A stretch of 64,000 nucleotides of DNA from Pachysolen tannophilus NRRL Y-2460 (lineage: Eukaryota > Ascomycota > Pichiomycetes > Alaninales > Pachysolenaceae). Numbering within the stretch: position 1 is the first letter of the stretch; each line of letters begins with the position of its first letter. The translations under genes were made by a program, and so were the position numbers. Below are positions 1 to 10,460 of the stretch, one piece after another. The stretch is taken from positions 423,375 to 487,374 of the forward strand of contig KV454015.1 in assembly GCA_001661245.1 (NCBI GenBank), given 5' to 3'. The notes under the pieces are model-generated. The model searched no databases. It was not told where the DNA came from and worked only from the letters and a program-made list of their open reading frames with translations.

Positions 1-87
1 AAAATTTTTGTAACAGCGCTTAGTGTTAACTAATATAATATTATCGAAATGATATGATATCTACAACAAAGAGATATATATCTATCA

Positions 88-122
<35 letters not shown>

Positions 123-1005
123 AATATTTTCTTTGAATAATAATAATTATATATATAAAATTGTACAAGTTCCAGCAGATAGGTAGGTTAAGTTAAGGTT
201 ATAACGAGTTAGCGTCGGCTGTTGTAATACCTTAACCAAAAACTACTAAACTACTAAACTGCCAAACTGCCAAACTGCCAAAAAAACCTTTTTTTTTTAT
301 TCTTCTACTATTATTATTATGATTTGTTTGTTCCAGATACAACAGTTTGTCGTGCTCACTTTCCTGAAAAGGTAAAGACATTGAAACTCTCGCTCGTGAA
401 AGAATCTCGATAAACCGGGGACCAGCAAACCAGCAAACTTCGAGAATTGCTTAAGATTTTTTTTTTAATTTTTTTCTGGTCAAAATTCCGGTAATGTGAA
501 TGTGACCACTTATTATTATTAATACTACTACTACTACTACTAATTTTTTCTGACCTTTTAACTACGGGTGATTGTATATCTATACGAGTGTCCGAATATC
601 AGAGGGACAGCGTCATAGAGAACAAGGGTCATCATAATCTCAAAGGGTCAGTAAAATGAAATGAAATAAAGTGAAGTGAAGTGAAGTGACCCGGGGTGGT
701 TTATAAGTAGTTAGTTCTAATGTCAGGTCGTTCATTGAGACTCAAAAGAGGACAAAAGAGAACAAAAGAGAAGAAAGAAAAATTTCGGTTCAGTTTGTTT
801 CATCAGCGGTAAAAGTATCCGGTGATTGGTTAGTTTAGGCGGGCAACTTTTGTAAGTTTGTACGGTTGCACTGGTGGAAGGAAGAGTTACATTACATACA
901 GATACAGAGCTGAATTTAGATGAAAGCTATATATATATTATATATATAATGGAATGAATGGATTTATTGATTTGATTTGATTTGATTACTATTTACAAAA
1001 ATTAT
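1..1005. other. Gene-free left edge, microsatellite-rich
   Basis: I see no coding region. The stretch follows the 3' end of MRPS35, which is on the minus strand, and may include the upstream region of a gene beyond the left edge. It holds a TA run at about 85-115, short ACT and AAGTG repeats near 525-541 and 661-690, a degenerate AAACTGCC repeat at 243-282, and an imperfect hairpin TAACA(8 nt)TGTTA at 11-28. Two GC-rich points, CCGGGG at 415-420 and CCCGGGG near 690, stand out. The first, TAAACCGGGG at 411-420, fits the loose consensus of a Mig1-type zinc-finger site, but this rests on a short match only. Confidence 0.5.
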
Positions 1006-2262
1006 TTACAACAAGTAAATCATTCTTCCCGAGGCATCGTACCCAATCTTTCTATCTTTCTTTGTATCACGTAAACATGTACCATACCTATAACCGACTT
1101 TACCAACTTTAGCATCAGTAAATTTAAAAATTGATTTTTCTCCTTCTAATATAGGTGCAACAAATGAATTTTGATTATTTTTCTTATGATTTTGAGAATC
1201 ATGATGTGAAGAATGTGCTCCAGTTTCTGAAAGTTTTTCTAAAGTGACTTTGGCAGGTTCAATATCTAATACCCTTGCTGCATCAACAGGTCCAAAAGGT
1301 TCACTTTCTGCTATAGTTAAAAATCTTGAATTTTGAGTCTTTTGAGGAATTGGAATTTCTGTTAAATTTTCTGCATTTCTTTGTGGGTTAAATAAGGGAA
1401 ATAATTTATACATAACTTGACTCATTTTTTGCATTTCCGGTGTAACAAGTCCCTAAAAAAAATATATATATATATATATATAAATCAAAGTTAGTAATTG
1501 AGTCTGAATATGAAAAAAAAAAAAAAATCTTTATCAATAAAAAAGAGATCAAGTAACTTATTTTCTCAGCGCATAATTTTATAACCATGTAAAAATTGTC
1601 TTAAAGACTAATCGAAAAATAATATAATTTTGCAAATTCATCATCTTGAATAATTCCCAATCTCTCTAAAAAAAAATAAAAAAATTAAATTAACTTACCT
1701 GTTGTCTCCATTTGTTTTCAATATCATTTAATTTAATAATAGCTTCTATTCTAGGAATTTTTAAACCATATTTAATTGCAACCTCTTGAGTTGGTAATTG
1801 TTTTTCAACAATATCTTCAACAATCTTAGCTTTTAATTCATGGCTAATTTGTAAATTTGTTCGACAAAATGGATTCAATGGAAATGGTTTTAAAGCTCTA
1901 TCTTTTATTTCCAGTCTATTTGGAGCTCTATTATTATTGGCAGTATCATCTTTATCCAATTGAATCTTTAAAGCTTGACCTCTTTCAATATCAGGTTTAA
2001 TATAATTCGTTACATGATCTTGAGGTAAATAAAAATATTTATTTAAATGATATTCTCCTTTAAAATTCTTTGGTCCTAAAAATTCAGCCATTTGTAATCT
2101 TAAAGTAGTTGTATGTGATTTTGGATCTTTTCTACCAAATGCTTTTGTCTTATATTGTGGATAAGCTAATGTTCTTCTATTACGCACTTGCATCAAATTA
2201 ATACCAAACCTCATCATAGAAGAGGCCCTACTGCCTCTTCTTACAAACAGATTACCTGACAT
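1006..2262 (-). CDS. MRPS35: Mitochondrial small-subunit ribosomal protein Mrps35 (two exons)
   Basis: Spliced gene on the minus strand: exon 1 is 2262-1699 (188 codons) and exon 2 is 1452-1006 (148 codons plus stop), giving 336 residues against about 345 in S. cerevisiae. The join is in frame, reading WRQQ|GLVTPEMQKM. Family blocks are present in order: RRTLAYP, FLGPKNFKGEY, NYIKPDIERGQ, KYGLKIPRIEAI, then in exon 2 IPIPQKTQNSRFLTIAESEPFGPVDAA and KVGKVGYRYG. The two exons together cover the family from end to end. It is a component of the mitoribosome small subunit and is needed for mitochondrial translation; the N-terminus is basic and hydroxylated, as for matrix import. The start is the first in-frame ATG. 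An intron this deep in the gene is unusual for yeasts, where introns cluster at the 5' end. Confidence 0.93.
1453..1698 (-). other. MRPS35: Intron of MRPS35 (246 bp)
   Basis: On the minus strand the donor is CAACAG|GTAAGT, the branch site is TACTAAC at 1490-1496, and the acceptor is TAG|GGACTT at 1453. The branch site lies about 37 bases from the acceptor. Removing it joins two ORFs that match consecutive parts of Mrps35. Confidence 0.92.
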
Positions 2263-2735
2263 CTATTATAAAATTTTTTCTAATCTCTTGTCTTTTCTAT
2301 TCCCAATATTAATAAATACTCAATCTTTAATGGTAAAAAAAAAATTTTTGAATAAAATAACCTACTTTCACCAACTTCATTTCTTCAAAAAAAAATAATG
2401 AAATTTTTTCCGGGTAAACAATTTTTTTCAATTTTCATTCACGACCATCAAAATTTAGAAGATGATGCTTATTAACAGATGTGATATGATATGATGTCTA
2501 CTACTACTTCACCTTACAATAAACGATAATTAATTACCCACAATTTTAGATATTTTTTTTTCAAAAAAAAAAGGTACAAGAATAGAAAGTTAACGTTGTG
2601 AAATAACTTTTTTTTTTTTGGTTTTTATTTTTGATGAACAAAATGGAAGAAACTATAATAAATTAAACTATATTTGAAAAATAGGTAAAGAAAAAAAAAA
2701 AAAAGTAAAAAAAAAACTTTTCATGGACGCAATCA
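2263..2735. other. Intergenic, MRPS35 promoter and CDC25 3' end
   Basis: Both flanking genes are on the minus strand, so this stretch holds the MRPS35 promoter and the CDC25 terminator. It contains several poly-A and poly-T tracts and GATATGATATGATG near 2484. I see no further gene. Confidence 0.6.
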
Positions 2736-5700
2736 TTATTTATTGTGAGGGAACTCCCGTATATATAAAAATATATATATGCTAGCAGATACTCTTGGCT
2801 CCAAGATTAATGATAACTTGTGTTGCTCATTCACATCAGGACAATTGTTAAACCAATTGTCCAAAAAAATTTGGATTTCATGAACCAAATGGAAATTATA
2901 AGGATATTTTTCATATTTTAAAGCTTCAGTGACAATATGATGAACTTTATATCTTTTATAAAAATTAATCATAGATCTATCACGATTGATGAAATCAGGA
3001 ATTGCTTGACTAACAAAAGTTAAGTCTGTTAAATAAATTCCCAAGAATGGTATACATGGTTCAGCTTCTTTAACAAATTTTAACAAATCTCTATATTCGT
3101 TATAATTTCTATCAATTGACATTAATTTATCCATTTTTTTAAAACTATCTTGAAAATTTTTACCTACTAAAGCCCATGTTTTTTTCAATCTTGCAATAGG
3201 TGATGAAGAAAGTGCACTAATTATAGCAGTTAATGTTGAATAATTTTTATATTGTAAACATTTATCTGCAACTTGAATAAAATAAGTAATTGTATCAGCT
3301 CTTTTCTTAATTTCCTTTTTCCTTATAATCATAAAAGAAACAAAATTTGATAATTTATTAGCATAAGAAATGAAAAATTTAATATTATGGGATGATCCCA
3401 TATTACCATGCTTTGAACCCCACATTTTATCTAAAAATTCCATTTGAGTAATCTTAGAATATAATACAAATTCTCTCAAAGTTAATTGTCTAGCAAGTTC
3501 AGTAAAATCAATATCTTTTAATTTTAACCTTCTCAATGTCCTTGGCATAATTGGAGGAGGTGGAGGAACTTTTGAATAAATTTTAGGAACCTTATATAAA
3601 CTCCCAACACTATTTGGATCTGCTTTTTGAGATTCTAATGTAACATATTTAACATTATCAATGAAAATATCTGCTCCTGGAATGTTACTAGTAGCAACAG
3701 TATTCATAAAAAATTTGAAATTTTTAAATATATTAGAATCATAATAATTATAATTCCAATATTTTGTTACCAATAAATCAAGAATTGAAATAACATTTTC
3801 TCTAACTCGATAAAGTTTCTTTTCATGCCAAATATTGTACTCTTCAAAACTCAAACCTTCCGGAGGTTCTGAGTTATAAATTTTAACCAATCTTTCCAAT
3901 AATTCACCGGGTTTCATAAAACTTCTAAATGTTAACAAGAATGCTTCAGTAAATTCTGGGGATCTTTCTTCATTACTAGTTAAATGAGCAACTAAACCAT
4001 CAATAGTACCACCTTTAACATTCCCCTTAGAGTCATAAATTAATGAATATTCGGCTTCATCAATATCCAAATACCATGGAACATCATTCGATGATCTTCT
4101 TTCATGCGTATAAGTACCTTTATAATCATCAATAAGATCTGGAACAGTACTATGCCTCTCATTCATGAAAATTTCAACATCAAAATCAACATTCATCTTC
4201 CTCGAAGTATAATTCAAGATAGATTCTCTTTCATCAATCAATTGTTGTACTAAATAAATTACCAAACCAAGACTTTTTCCTAACTTGGCAATAGAAGATC
4301 TCAACTTATCTTCTTTTCTAAATTGTAAACATTCATTTGTTTCATTTTTTATATCATTTTCCGTAATAAGTGCAGTTAAAGCTGCTGCTAACTTTTCAGT
4401 AGGTAAAGCTGCAGCCGCTACACTATAATTCATTTCATCGTCTTGTCTTAAGCTTTTGAAAACTTCTGGATCATCTAAAGTCAATGCTTGTGCATCAATA
4501 ACTAGTTCAGAAAACGAATCATACAATTCTTGTTTGGCCTCAAAGAATTCAATCAAAATTGGATACGTATAAGATACGACTTCTGCATTAATAAGCTTGG
4601 AGCTATTGGAAACACTTTGCTTATCGAAATAACTTGAACTACATCTTTGAGGTAAAGATGAACTATCCTGATTTGACATGGTCCCGGAAACTGAATTTGA
4701 ATCACCCAACAAAGATGAACTGTCTTCAATAATATTTGTCGATGAACTATTCTCCTTTTCCATAGGAAGCTTTTTAATAGCTTTAAAAACGCTAAAATCA
4801 AAAGCCTCAAGTATGTCCAATATTCTAGCAGACGGTTGTAAAGCATTGTAAACCATAGTCAAAACAGTAACATTTCTTTGTTCTCTAAATTTCAAAGGAT
4901 TCACATCTTCTGGTGGTTCAGTCTCCAATGATTTCAAAACATCATTTAAAATACCGGCCAACTTAGACTTTTTACTTTCCAAAGTTGCAACTGCATCTTT
5001 ATCCAACAATATCTTGGGCTTGTTACTATTATACTTATCCAGATAAGTCTTAATATAGTTTTTGCCATAAGCATTAGATCCATTTTTCTCTTCTCTAAGC
5101 AATTTAAATGGATTTTCCGGCTTGATGAAAAAATCATTTGTCCAATTACCTCCGTCAAAAACGTCCTTCATGAACCTTGGATACACCATCAGAGCTAATT
5201 TCGGATCATGTCCATCTTCAAATTTCAAATTACTAAATATCTTAAAACATGCCTCTGCTCTAAGTTTTAATGATTTCCCATCTAATTCCGCTTTTTTCAA
5301 GTAAGTATTATTACGCATTTCACGGGATACTTTACGTCTCATAACCGGATCGTTACCTAGCGTCGACGAATGTAATGAATCGGTATCAATACTTGAATGA
5401 TCATCGTCTTTAGAAGCTGGTTCTGGAATATCAGCTGAAATAACTGTGGAGGAATTACGAAGATGAAGTCTTCCGTTTACACCTAATTGTGCCACACCAC
5501 TTGTCATTTTTTTTAATTTTCTTTGAATAGCAGTATGGAAACCTTGATTTACCAAATTGTTCTGTGTTAGTCTTGCAGACAAATTGAAAAATGCACATAG
5601 TTTTGTAACATCATTATAATTTGTGAAAAATAAATCAGTTGAACATTTACGCAAACCATCTAAAGTAGCATCTACCAAACATAAGAAAGCTGTAAAAAAT

Positions 5701-6992
5701 TCTTTCCAATATCTCATATCTGTTCTATCACCATAAAATAAATCGTCCATATAAAACAATGGACAAGGATTATAACTTTGCTGATGTTGTTGTTGTTGTT
5801 GTTGTTGATCCGAATAAATAGACAGAGGAATCGAAGACCGTATACTTTCCTTTTTGCTGTATTTTCTAAAACTATAAGAGGATCTTTGATTATTTCCTGC
5901 TGAAGACTCAGCAAATGCCGATCCCGTCGAGTGGTGTCCTGATAATGCTGGTGATGTAGTCGTTGCTGCTGCATGTGCAGAAGCAGAAGTAGGGGCAGGA
6001 GCAGACGCAGGAGCAGCAGCAGGAGCAGGTGAAGGTGCTGTTGTAGTTGTTGATACGCCACTCAGTGGCTTCAAGTAAGCTGGCTCGTAGTTTAATTTTT
6101 CCAGACTTCCATCATTAAGAGAAGTAATATTTTCTAATCTTGACAATTCAAGTTTCTTGGGGAATCTTAATATAGAAGTTTCATCCACCTGTGGAACTGA
6201 AATAAACGGCATTTCATTACAATATGCATTAAATCTCTCGTTATAGTATATTATTGCACCATCTGCAGTAAGGCGAGGTAACCAAACAGGTGGCTCATTT
6301 GATGTTCCCAATGCCTTCTTGCACAATGCATTAACTTCATCAATCGTTAATATATTTATTTCATCATTACCAGGAGGTTTTGATTGAAAATTTGTTGTAT
6401 GAATCATTGGGTCCTCAAAAGAATCTGGATTCATACCACCTTGAGTATTAGGAGTACTTGATTGAGTCGGAATAGCGCTAGCGCTTTCCTTTTGACTATG
6501 TTCAGAGCTTGTTATACTCATGATACTATTTTTCCGACTATTTCCTGACGTAATATTCCCATTACTATTGTTGCTATTACCACCATTATTCCCAGTCAGT
6601 GAAGTCAAACTGCTACTAATATTAGTATCATCCATTAAAATTTGTTTCAAAAGATTTGAATAACTTAAACAAGAATTGTTCATAACATTACTATTATTAA
6701 TTGGGTAGATGGATTTAGTATAATTACTAGGAAACCATCCTCTAACGGGCTCACCTGGCCCATCCTGTATTAAACCGTCCCACCAACCAGTTGGCGATTT
6801 TGTTAAAACATATACAGTTTGATCCACCACTAAATTTAATTGATTCGTCTTATCTGTCTTATATTCATTAATAACTTTAACTACATCCATGAATTTAGCA
6901 GAATACCTTAAATTACTATTAGTACCAACAGATTCTTGCTTTTGCTGTGGTATTGGAACTTCTGGAGGGATGTCATCATCATCATCAACCAT
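2736..6992 (-). CDS. CDC25: Ras guanine-nucleotide exchange factor Cdc25
   Basis: A 1418-residue protein that loads GTP onto Ras1/2 and so activates adenylate cyclase and PKA. An SH3 domain lies at about residues 28-95 (GWWDGL, GWFPSNY). A long low-complexity region follows, with an Ala/Pro/Ser run near 315-345 and a Gln run near 400. The Ras exchanger N-terminal module is near residue 1000 (FTEAFLLTFRSF) and the catalytic RasGEF domain covers about 1165-1390 (ELARQLTLREF, PCIPFLGIYLTDLTF). Size and domain order match Cdc25 and Sdc25 of S. cerevisiae. Its neighbour here is DPS1; in S. cerevisiae the paralogue SDC25 is the neighbour of DPS1, which supports orthology to the ancestral CDC25/SDC25 gene. 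The last residues (SIYIFLYI) are encoded by an AT microsatellite. Confidence 0.95.
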   Translation of the reverse strand: MVDDDDDIPPEVPIPQQKQESVGTNSNLRYSAKFMDVVKVINEYKTDKTNQLNLVVDQTVYVLTKSPTGWWDGLIQDGPGEPVRGWFPSNYTKSIYPINNSNVMNNSCLSYSNLLKQILMDDTNISSSLTSLTGNNGGNSNNSNGNITSGNSRKNSIMSITSSEHSQKESASAIPTQSSTPNTQGGMNPDSFEDPMIHTTNFQSKPPGNDEINILTIDEVNALCKKALGTSNEPPVWLPRLTADGAIIYYNERFNAYCNEMPFISVPQVDETSILRFPKKLELSRLENITSLNDGSLEKLNYEPAYLKPLSGVSTTTTAPSPAPAAAPASAPAPTSASAHAAATTTSPALSGHHSTGSAFAESSAGNNQRSSYSFRKYSKKESIRSSIPLSIYSDQQQQQQQHQQSYNPCPLFYMDDLFYGDRTDMRYWKEFFTAFLCLVDATLDGLRKCSTDLFFTNYNDVTKLCAFFNLSARLTQNNLVNQGFHTAIQRKLKKMTSGVAQLGVNGRLHLRNSSTVISADIPEPASKDDDHSSIDTDSLHSSTLGNDPVMRRKVSREMRNNTYLKKAELDGKSLKLRAEACFKIFSNLKFEDGHDPKLALMVYPRFMKDVFDGGNWTNDFFIKPENPFKLLREEKNGSNAYGKNYIKTYLDKYNSNKPKILLDKDAVATLESKKSKLAGILNDVLKSLETEPPEDVNPLKFREQRNVTVLTMVYNALQPSARILDILEAFDFSVFKAIKKLPMEKENSSSTNIIEDSSSLLGDSNSVSGTMSNQDSSSLPQRCSSSYFDKQSVSNSSKLINAEVVSYTYPILIEFFEAKQELYDSFSELVIDAQALTLDDPEVFKSLRQDDEMNYSVAAAALPTEKLAAALTALITENDIKNETNECLQFRKEDKLRSSIAKLGKSLGLVIYLVQQLIDERESILNYTSRKMNVDFDVEIFMNERHSTVPDLIDDYKGTYTHERRSSNDVPWYLDIDEAEYSLIYDSKGNVKGGTIDGLVAHLTSNEERSPEFTEAFLLTFRSFMKPGELLERLVKIYNSEPPEGLSFEEYNIWHEKKLYRVRENVISILDLLVTKYWNYNYYDSNIFKNFKFFMNTVATSNIPGADIFIDNVKYVTLESQKADPNSVGSLYKVPKIYSKVPPPPPIMPRTLRRLKLKDIDFTELARQLTLREFVLYSKITQMEFLDKMWGSKHGNMGSSHNIKFFISYANKLSNFVSFMIIRKKEIKKRADTITYFIQVADKCLQYKNYSTLTAIISALSSSPIARLKKTWALVGKNFQDSFKKMDKLMSIDRNYNEYRDLLKFVKEAEPCIPFLGIYLTDLTFVSQAIPDFINRDRSMINFYKRYKVHHIVTEALKYEKYPYNFHLVHEIQIFLDNWFNNCPDVNEQHKLSLILEPRVSASIYIFLYIREFPHNK

Positions 6993-7634
6993 GGTTAACT
7001 TTATATATTTTATTCTTTCACAAAAAAAAATTACCGATGTTTTTATTTTTTTCTTTTCTTTCCTTCCTTCTTTATTTTTAAATAAACTCTTTCACACCTT
7101 TAATCAAAATTTCATAAATCCAATAATGATCAAATAGATTAATATACTTGAAAGTTTGATATTTTAAATTAAATGTAAAAACACCGTCCGGCGGCTAAAA
7201 TTGAACTTATTATATTTACACTGTTAAGTTATTTTCACTTAATTCACTTTAATCTTTCAATTTTTATAATTTATTATATCACAAATAAACTATATCCCAA
7301 GAACCAATGTCAATGGATACAGAAATGATAAATCGGTCCGAACATCCAATATACAAATTATAACTAATTGAATTTTTAATAATTTTACTTGGTTTCTTTT
7401 AATTAATGTTTAATTTGCTCGTTCCAGCCTTTTTTTTTCCTTTTCCAAAAAATTACAAAAAATTACTAAGATTTTTTTTTTCTTTCTTTTTCGGCTGCAT
7501 ACAATATTACATCTAGACAAAATACTATATCAAATAAATCAAAATTTAACTAGAATAGGATGGGGAAAGTGAAGTAGGAGGTGAATGAGGAGGTGAGAAG
7601 AAAAAAACTATATAGATAAGATAAGATAATTGCT
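6993..7634. other. Intergenic, CDC25 promoter and DPS1 3' end
   Basis: Both neighbours are on the minus strand. The CDC25-proximal part carries poly-T and pyrimidine tracts. A single GC-rich point, CCGTCCGGCGG near 7183, stands out in AT-rich DNA and could be a binding site for a zinc-cluster factor. I see no further gene. Confidence 0.5.
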
Positions 7635-9403
7635 TCATGGACGTAAACGTTTTGGGTCTCTTGGGAATAATGAGGCACGACGGATGTTTTTCAAATCCAA
7701 GAAGAACATCAAGACTCTTTCTAAACCAATACCACCACCTGCATGAGGAGGACATCCATAAGTGAAAGCATCCAAGTAATCAGCTAAACCTGGGGAATTT
7801 GGGTCTAATTCAAGTTCGGTCATTCTTTTTCTTAAAAAGTCTGCATCATGGATACGTTGAGCACCAGATAAGATTTCTTCACCTCTCATAAAGAAATCAT
7901 AAGAATTTGAATAATTATTATCTTGAGGATCAGGCATTGTATAACAAGGTCTAACTGCCAATGGAAATTTATCCAAGATATAAAAATCGGTATCATACTT
8001 GTCTCTAATTAATTTTCCCAAAAATTTTTCATTTTCAGTACTTAAATCATCATAATCACCAACTTCTTTACCATTTTCTCTTAATAATTTTATACCTTCT
8101 TTAAATGGAATTCTAACCATTTTACCATTTTCAGGAATTTTAAATTCTTCAACTGGGAATTGTTTACGTACAAGAGCAATTTCTTTTGCATATCTTTTTT
8201 TCAATTCTGTGAAAATGAAAACAAATAAATCTGCCAATAAATCAACTGCTTCATCATAATGTTCTTCAAATGTCATTTCTAAATCAAGTCCTGTAAATTC
8301 TGTCAAATGACGATGAGTATTTGAATTTTCAGCTCTGAAAACTGGTGCAATTTCGAAAACTCTTTCAAAATCAGCAGAAATTAATTGTTGTTTATAAAAT
8401 TGAGGAGATTGAGCTAAATATGCTTTACCTTTAAAATATGAAACTTCAAAAACATTTGAACCTCCTTCAGATGCAGCACCAACTAATTTAGGAGTATGAA
8501 CTTCTGTAAATCCTTTATTAGTTAAAAATTCTCTAAAAAGAAGACAAATTCCAGATTGTAATCTAAAGATAGATTGATTTGTTACAGTTCTTAAATCAAT
8601 AACTCTTGAATCTAATCTAGTATCTAAATTTACCACTGGAAGACCTGCAGCCTCAGCTTCAGCATCAGATCTAGAAGCATCCTCAATCAACATTGGTAAT
8701 TGTTGTGGAGTTTCAGCAATAGTATAAATTTTTGTAATATGTATTTCTGCATCTTGAACTGTAGCAGATTTAATTTCCTCATCAACTTTCTTAACAATCC
8801 CATGAACAAGAACAATACTTTCCAAATTAATTGAACCTGCCCATTTAACCATTTGCTTTGATACTGAATCACCATTTGATTTTAATAAGGCTTGAATAAC
8901 ATCTTGTTGTTGACGTAAAGAAATGAAAACCATTGTAGCACCTTGTTTCCTTGAATTATGAATTCTTGCTCTAAAGACAACTTCTTCACCATCATTAACT
9001 GCTGAAAGAGTATGAATCTTAATTCTTTCAATACTAGTTTTAAAAGCAGATTGATTCAATGGTTGCTTACCATAATTATCTTTTGCAGTATCACTAGCAG
9101 CTTCAGCAGCAGATTTAGCAGCTTGCTCTTCAGCTAATTGAGCCGCTCTTTCAGCTTTTTTCTTTTCCTTTTCCTTTTCCTTTTCCAATTTCTTTAAAGC
9201 TTTTTTAGAAAGTGGTTGACCATCGGGACTGATACATATATATATAAAAAAGAAAAAACGTTAGTAACTTGGAAAAAAAACTATTGAACAAAAAAAAAAA
9301 AAAAAAATTAAATCTTTAATTTAATTTAATTTACTTACCCAATAACCTCATGATCTGAAACTTTCAATTGTTCAAGTTGATTTTCTATATTTTCTGAAGC
9401 CAT
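7635..9403 (-). CDS. DPS1: Cytosolic aspartyl-tRNA synthetase (two exons)
   Basis: Spliced gene: exon 1 is 9403-9339 (21 codons plus 2 bases), exon 2 is 9228-7635. The product has 552 residues, close to the 557 of S. cerevisiae Dps1. The joined N-terminus reads [10 protein letters not shown]...[16 protein letters not shown]. It attaches Asp to tRNA-Asp. A Lys/Glu-rich extension at about 35-55 is the appended tRNA-binding segment known in yeast AspRS. The OB fold follows ([23 protein letters not shown]). Class II motifs are clear: motif 1 ([16 protein letters not shown]), motif 2 ([22 protein letters not shown] split around residue 320) and motif 3 at the C-terminus ([14 protein letters not shown], ending [12 protein letters not shown]). 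The eukaryote-like extension and absence of a targeting peptide point to the cytosolic enzyme. Confidence 0.96.
9229..9338 (-). other. DPS1: Intron of DPS1 (110 bp)
   Basis: On the minus strand the donor is ATTGG|GTAAGT, the branch site is TACTAAC at 9260-9266 and the acceptor is CAG|TCCCGATG. The junction splits a Gly codon (GG|T) and restores a continuous AspRS N-terminus with an ATG. Confidence 0.92.
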
Positions 9404-9629
9404 TGTTAAGATATATATATATATATATATATATATTACTTTTTTAATTTATATTATTATTATTATTATATATATATGAAATGACTAAATTTAAAATAAT
9501 ATTATTTATTCACTTTATTCAAAAAAATGTCAAAAGAGAAAGAAAAAAATTTTTTACACGCAAAAGAATATGTTTGACAGAGAAGTTGAAGAAGATGAAG
9601 AAGAAGTTAAAGAAGAAGTTGAAACCAAT

Positions 9630-10460
9630 TTATATTGATTCAATATTTTCTTTTAATTTTCTAACTTGTTCTTTTCTAGCTAATCCTTCTTTTATCTTTC
9701 TCAGTCTTCTTTGTTCTTTTGTTTCTTGTAAATGTTCTTGTTCAATTTCTTGATCATTTTTTTCAAGCATTTTGGAAATAGAATTATATAAACTGTTTAA
9801 TCTTTTTTTATTTTCTTTAAACCTATCTAAAGATAAATTAGTAATTAATTCCAAATATTGTTCAGTAACTAATAAATAAAGATTTTCAGTTGTTTCTTGT
9901 AAAAAACCAATAGGTATATCTAATCTAATAGATGTTCTTATAGCAACTAAATTATTCACACCAATTCCAGATTCTCTAAATCCACAATTCATTGCAATTG
10001 TATATAATTTTTGAGCCATTTTTAAATCTCTACATTTAACATGTAATATAAAAGGTTCAAATTTATATAAAATATATCTTGTTGTTTCATTAATATTCAA
10101 AAATTGATCATTATTATTAATTAAAAAATTTTTATCTTTCCACCAATTTTTTAATTCAAAAGGATTATGTGTTACAAATAACCAATGTCCACCATTTCCC
10201 TTTGCTCCAATCTTTACACCTTCATTTTTCACCTTATCATCATCATTCACATTATTATATTTTGAACCTTCAAGGAAAACACTAACCCTTCCAGAACATG
10301 ATGATGTTGTAACCATATCTTTATTTGAATTTATTAAATTCATTATAGGTATACATAATTCATCAATAGTCCCTTTCGGTGACAAGTCTGGAGACTCTAA
10401 AGATGTTGACTCCATATCTTTTAAGATTTGAGTCTTTTTTTGTTCAAATAAGTCTTGCAT
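9630..10460 (-). CDS. TYW3: tRNA wybutosine-synthesising protein 3
   Basis: A 276-residue protein starting MQDLFEQKKTQIL. Tyw3 is an AdoMet-dependent methyltransferase acting on the N4 position of the tricyclic intermediate during wybutosine formation at G37 of tRNA-Phe in the cytoplasm. The family signature is clear: a conserved Ser/Cys/Gly motif TTSSCSGRVSVF near residue 55, GGHWLFVTHNP, then FEPFILHVKCRDLKMAQKLYTIAMNCGFRESGIGV and VAIRTSIRLDIPIG. Length agrees with the family (about 273). An in-frame ATG at 10541 exists, but the extra codons only read an AT microsatellite (YIYIYIK). I therefore chose the ATG at 10460, which places the family's N-terminal motif at the start. Confidence 0.92.
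   Translation of the reverse strand: MQDLFEQKKTQILKDMESTSLESPDLSPKGTIDELCIPIMNLINSNKDMVTTSSCSGRVSVFLEGSKYNNVNDDDKVKNEGVKIGAKGNGGHWLFVTHNPFELKNWWKDKNFLINNNDQFLNINETTRYILYKFEPFILHVKCRDLKMAQKLYTIAMNCGFRESGIGVNNLVAIRTSIRLDIPIGFLQETTENLYLLVTEQYLELITNLSLDRFKENKKRLNSLYNSISKMLEKNDQEIEQEHLQETKEQRRLRKIKEGLARKEQVRKLKENIESI

Noticed and set aside
411-420. Mig1-type glucose-repression site
   Set aside because: A single short match with no target gene visible in the window.
5714-6061. Leu-rich minus-strand frame inside CDC25
   Set aside because: Alternative frame of the Ala/Pro/Gln low-complexity region of CDC25.
9481-9753. Plus-strand Lys-rich frame between DPS1 and TYW3
   Set aside because: It overlaps the TYW3 3' end on the other strand and consists of A-rich simple sequence.
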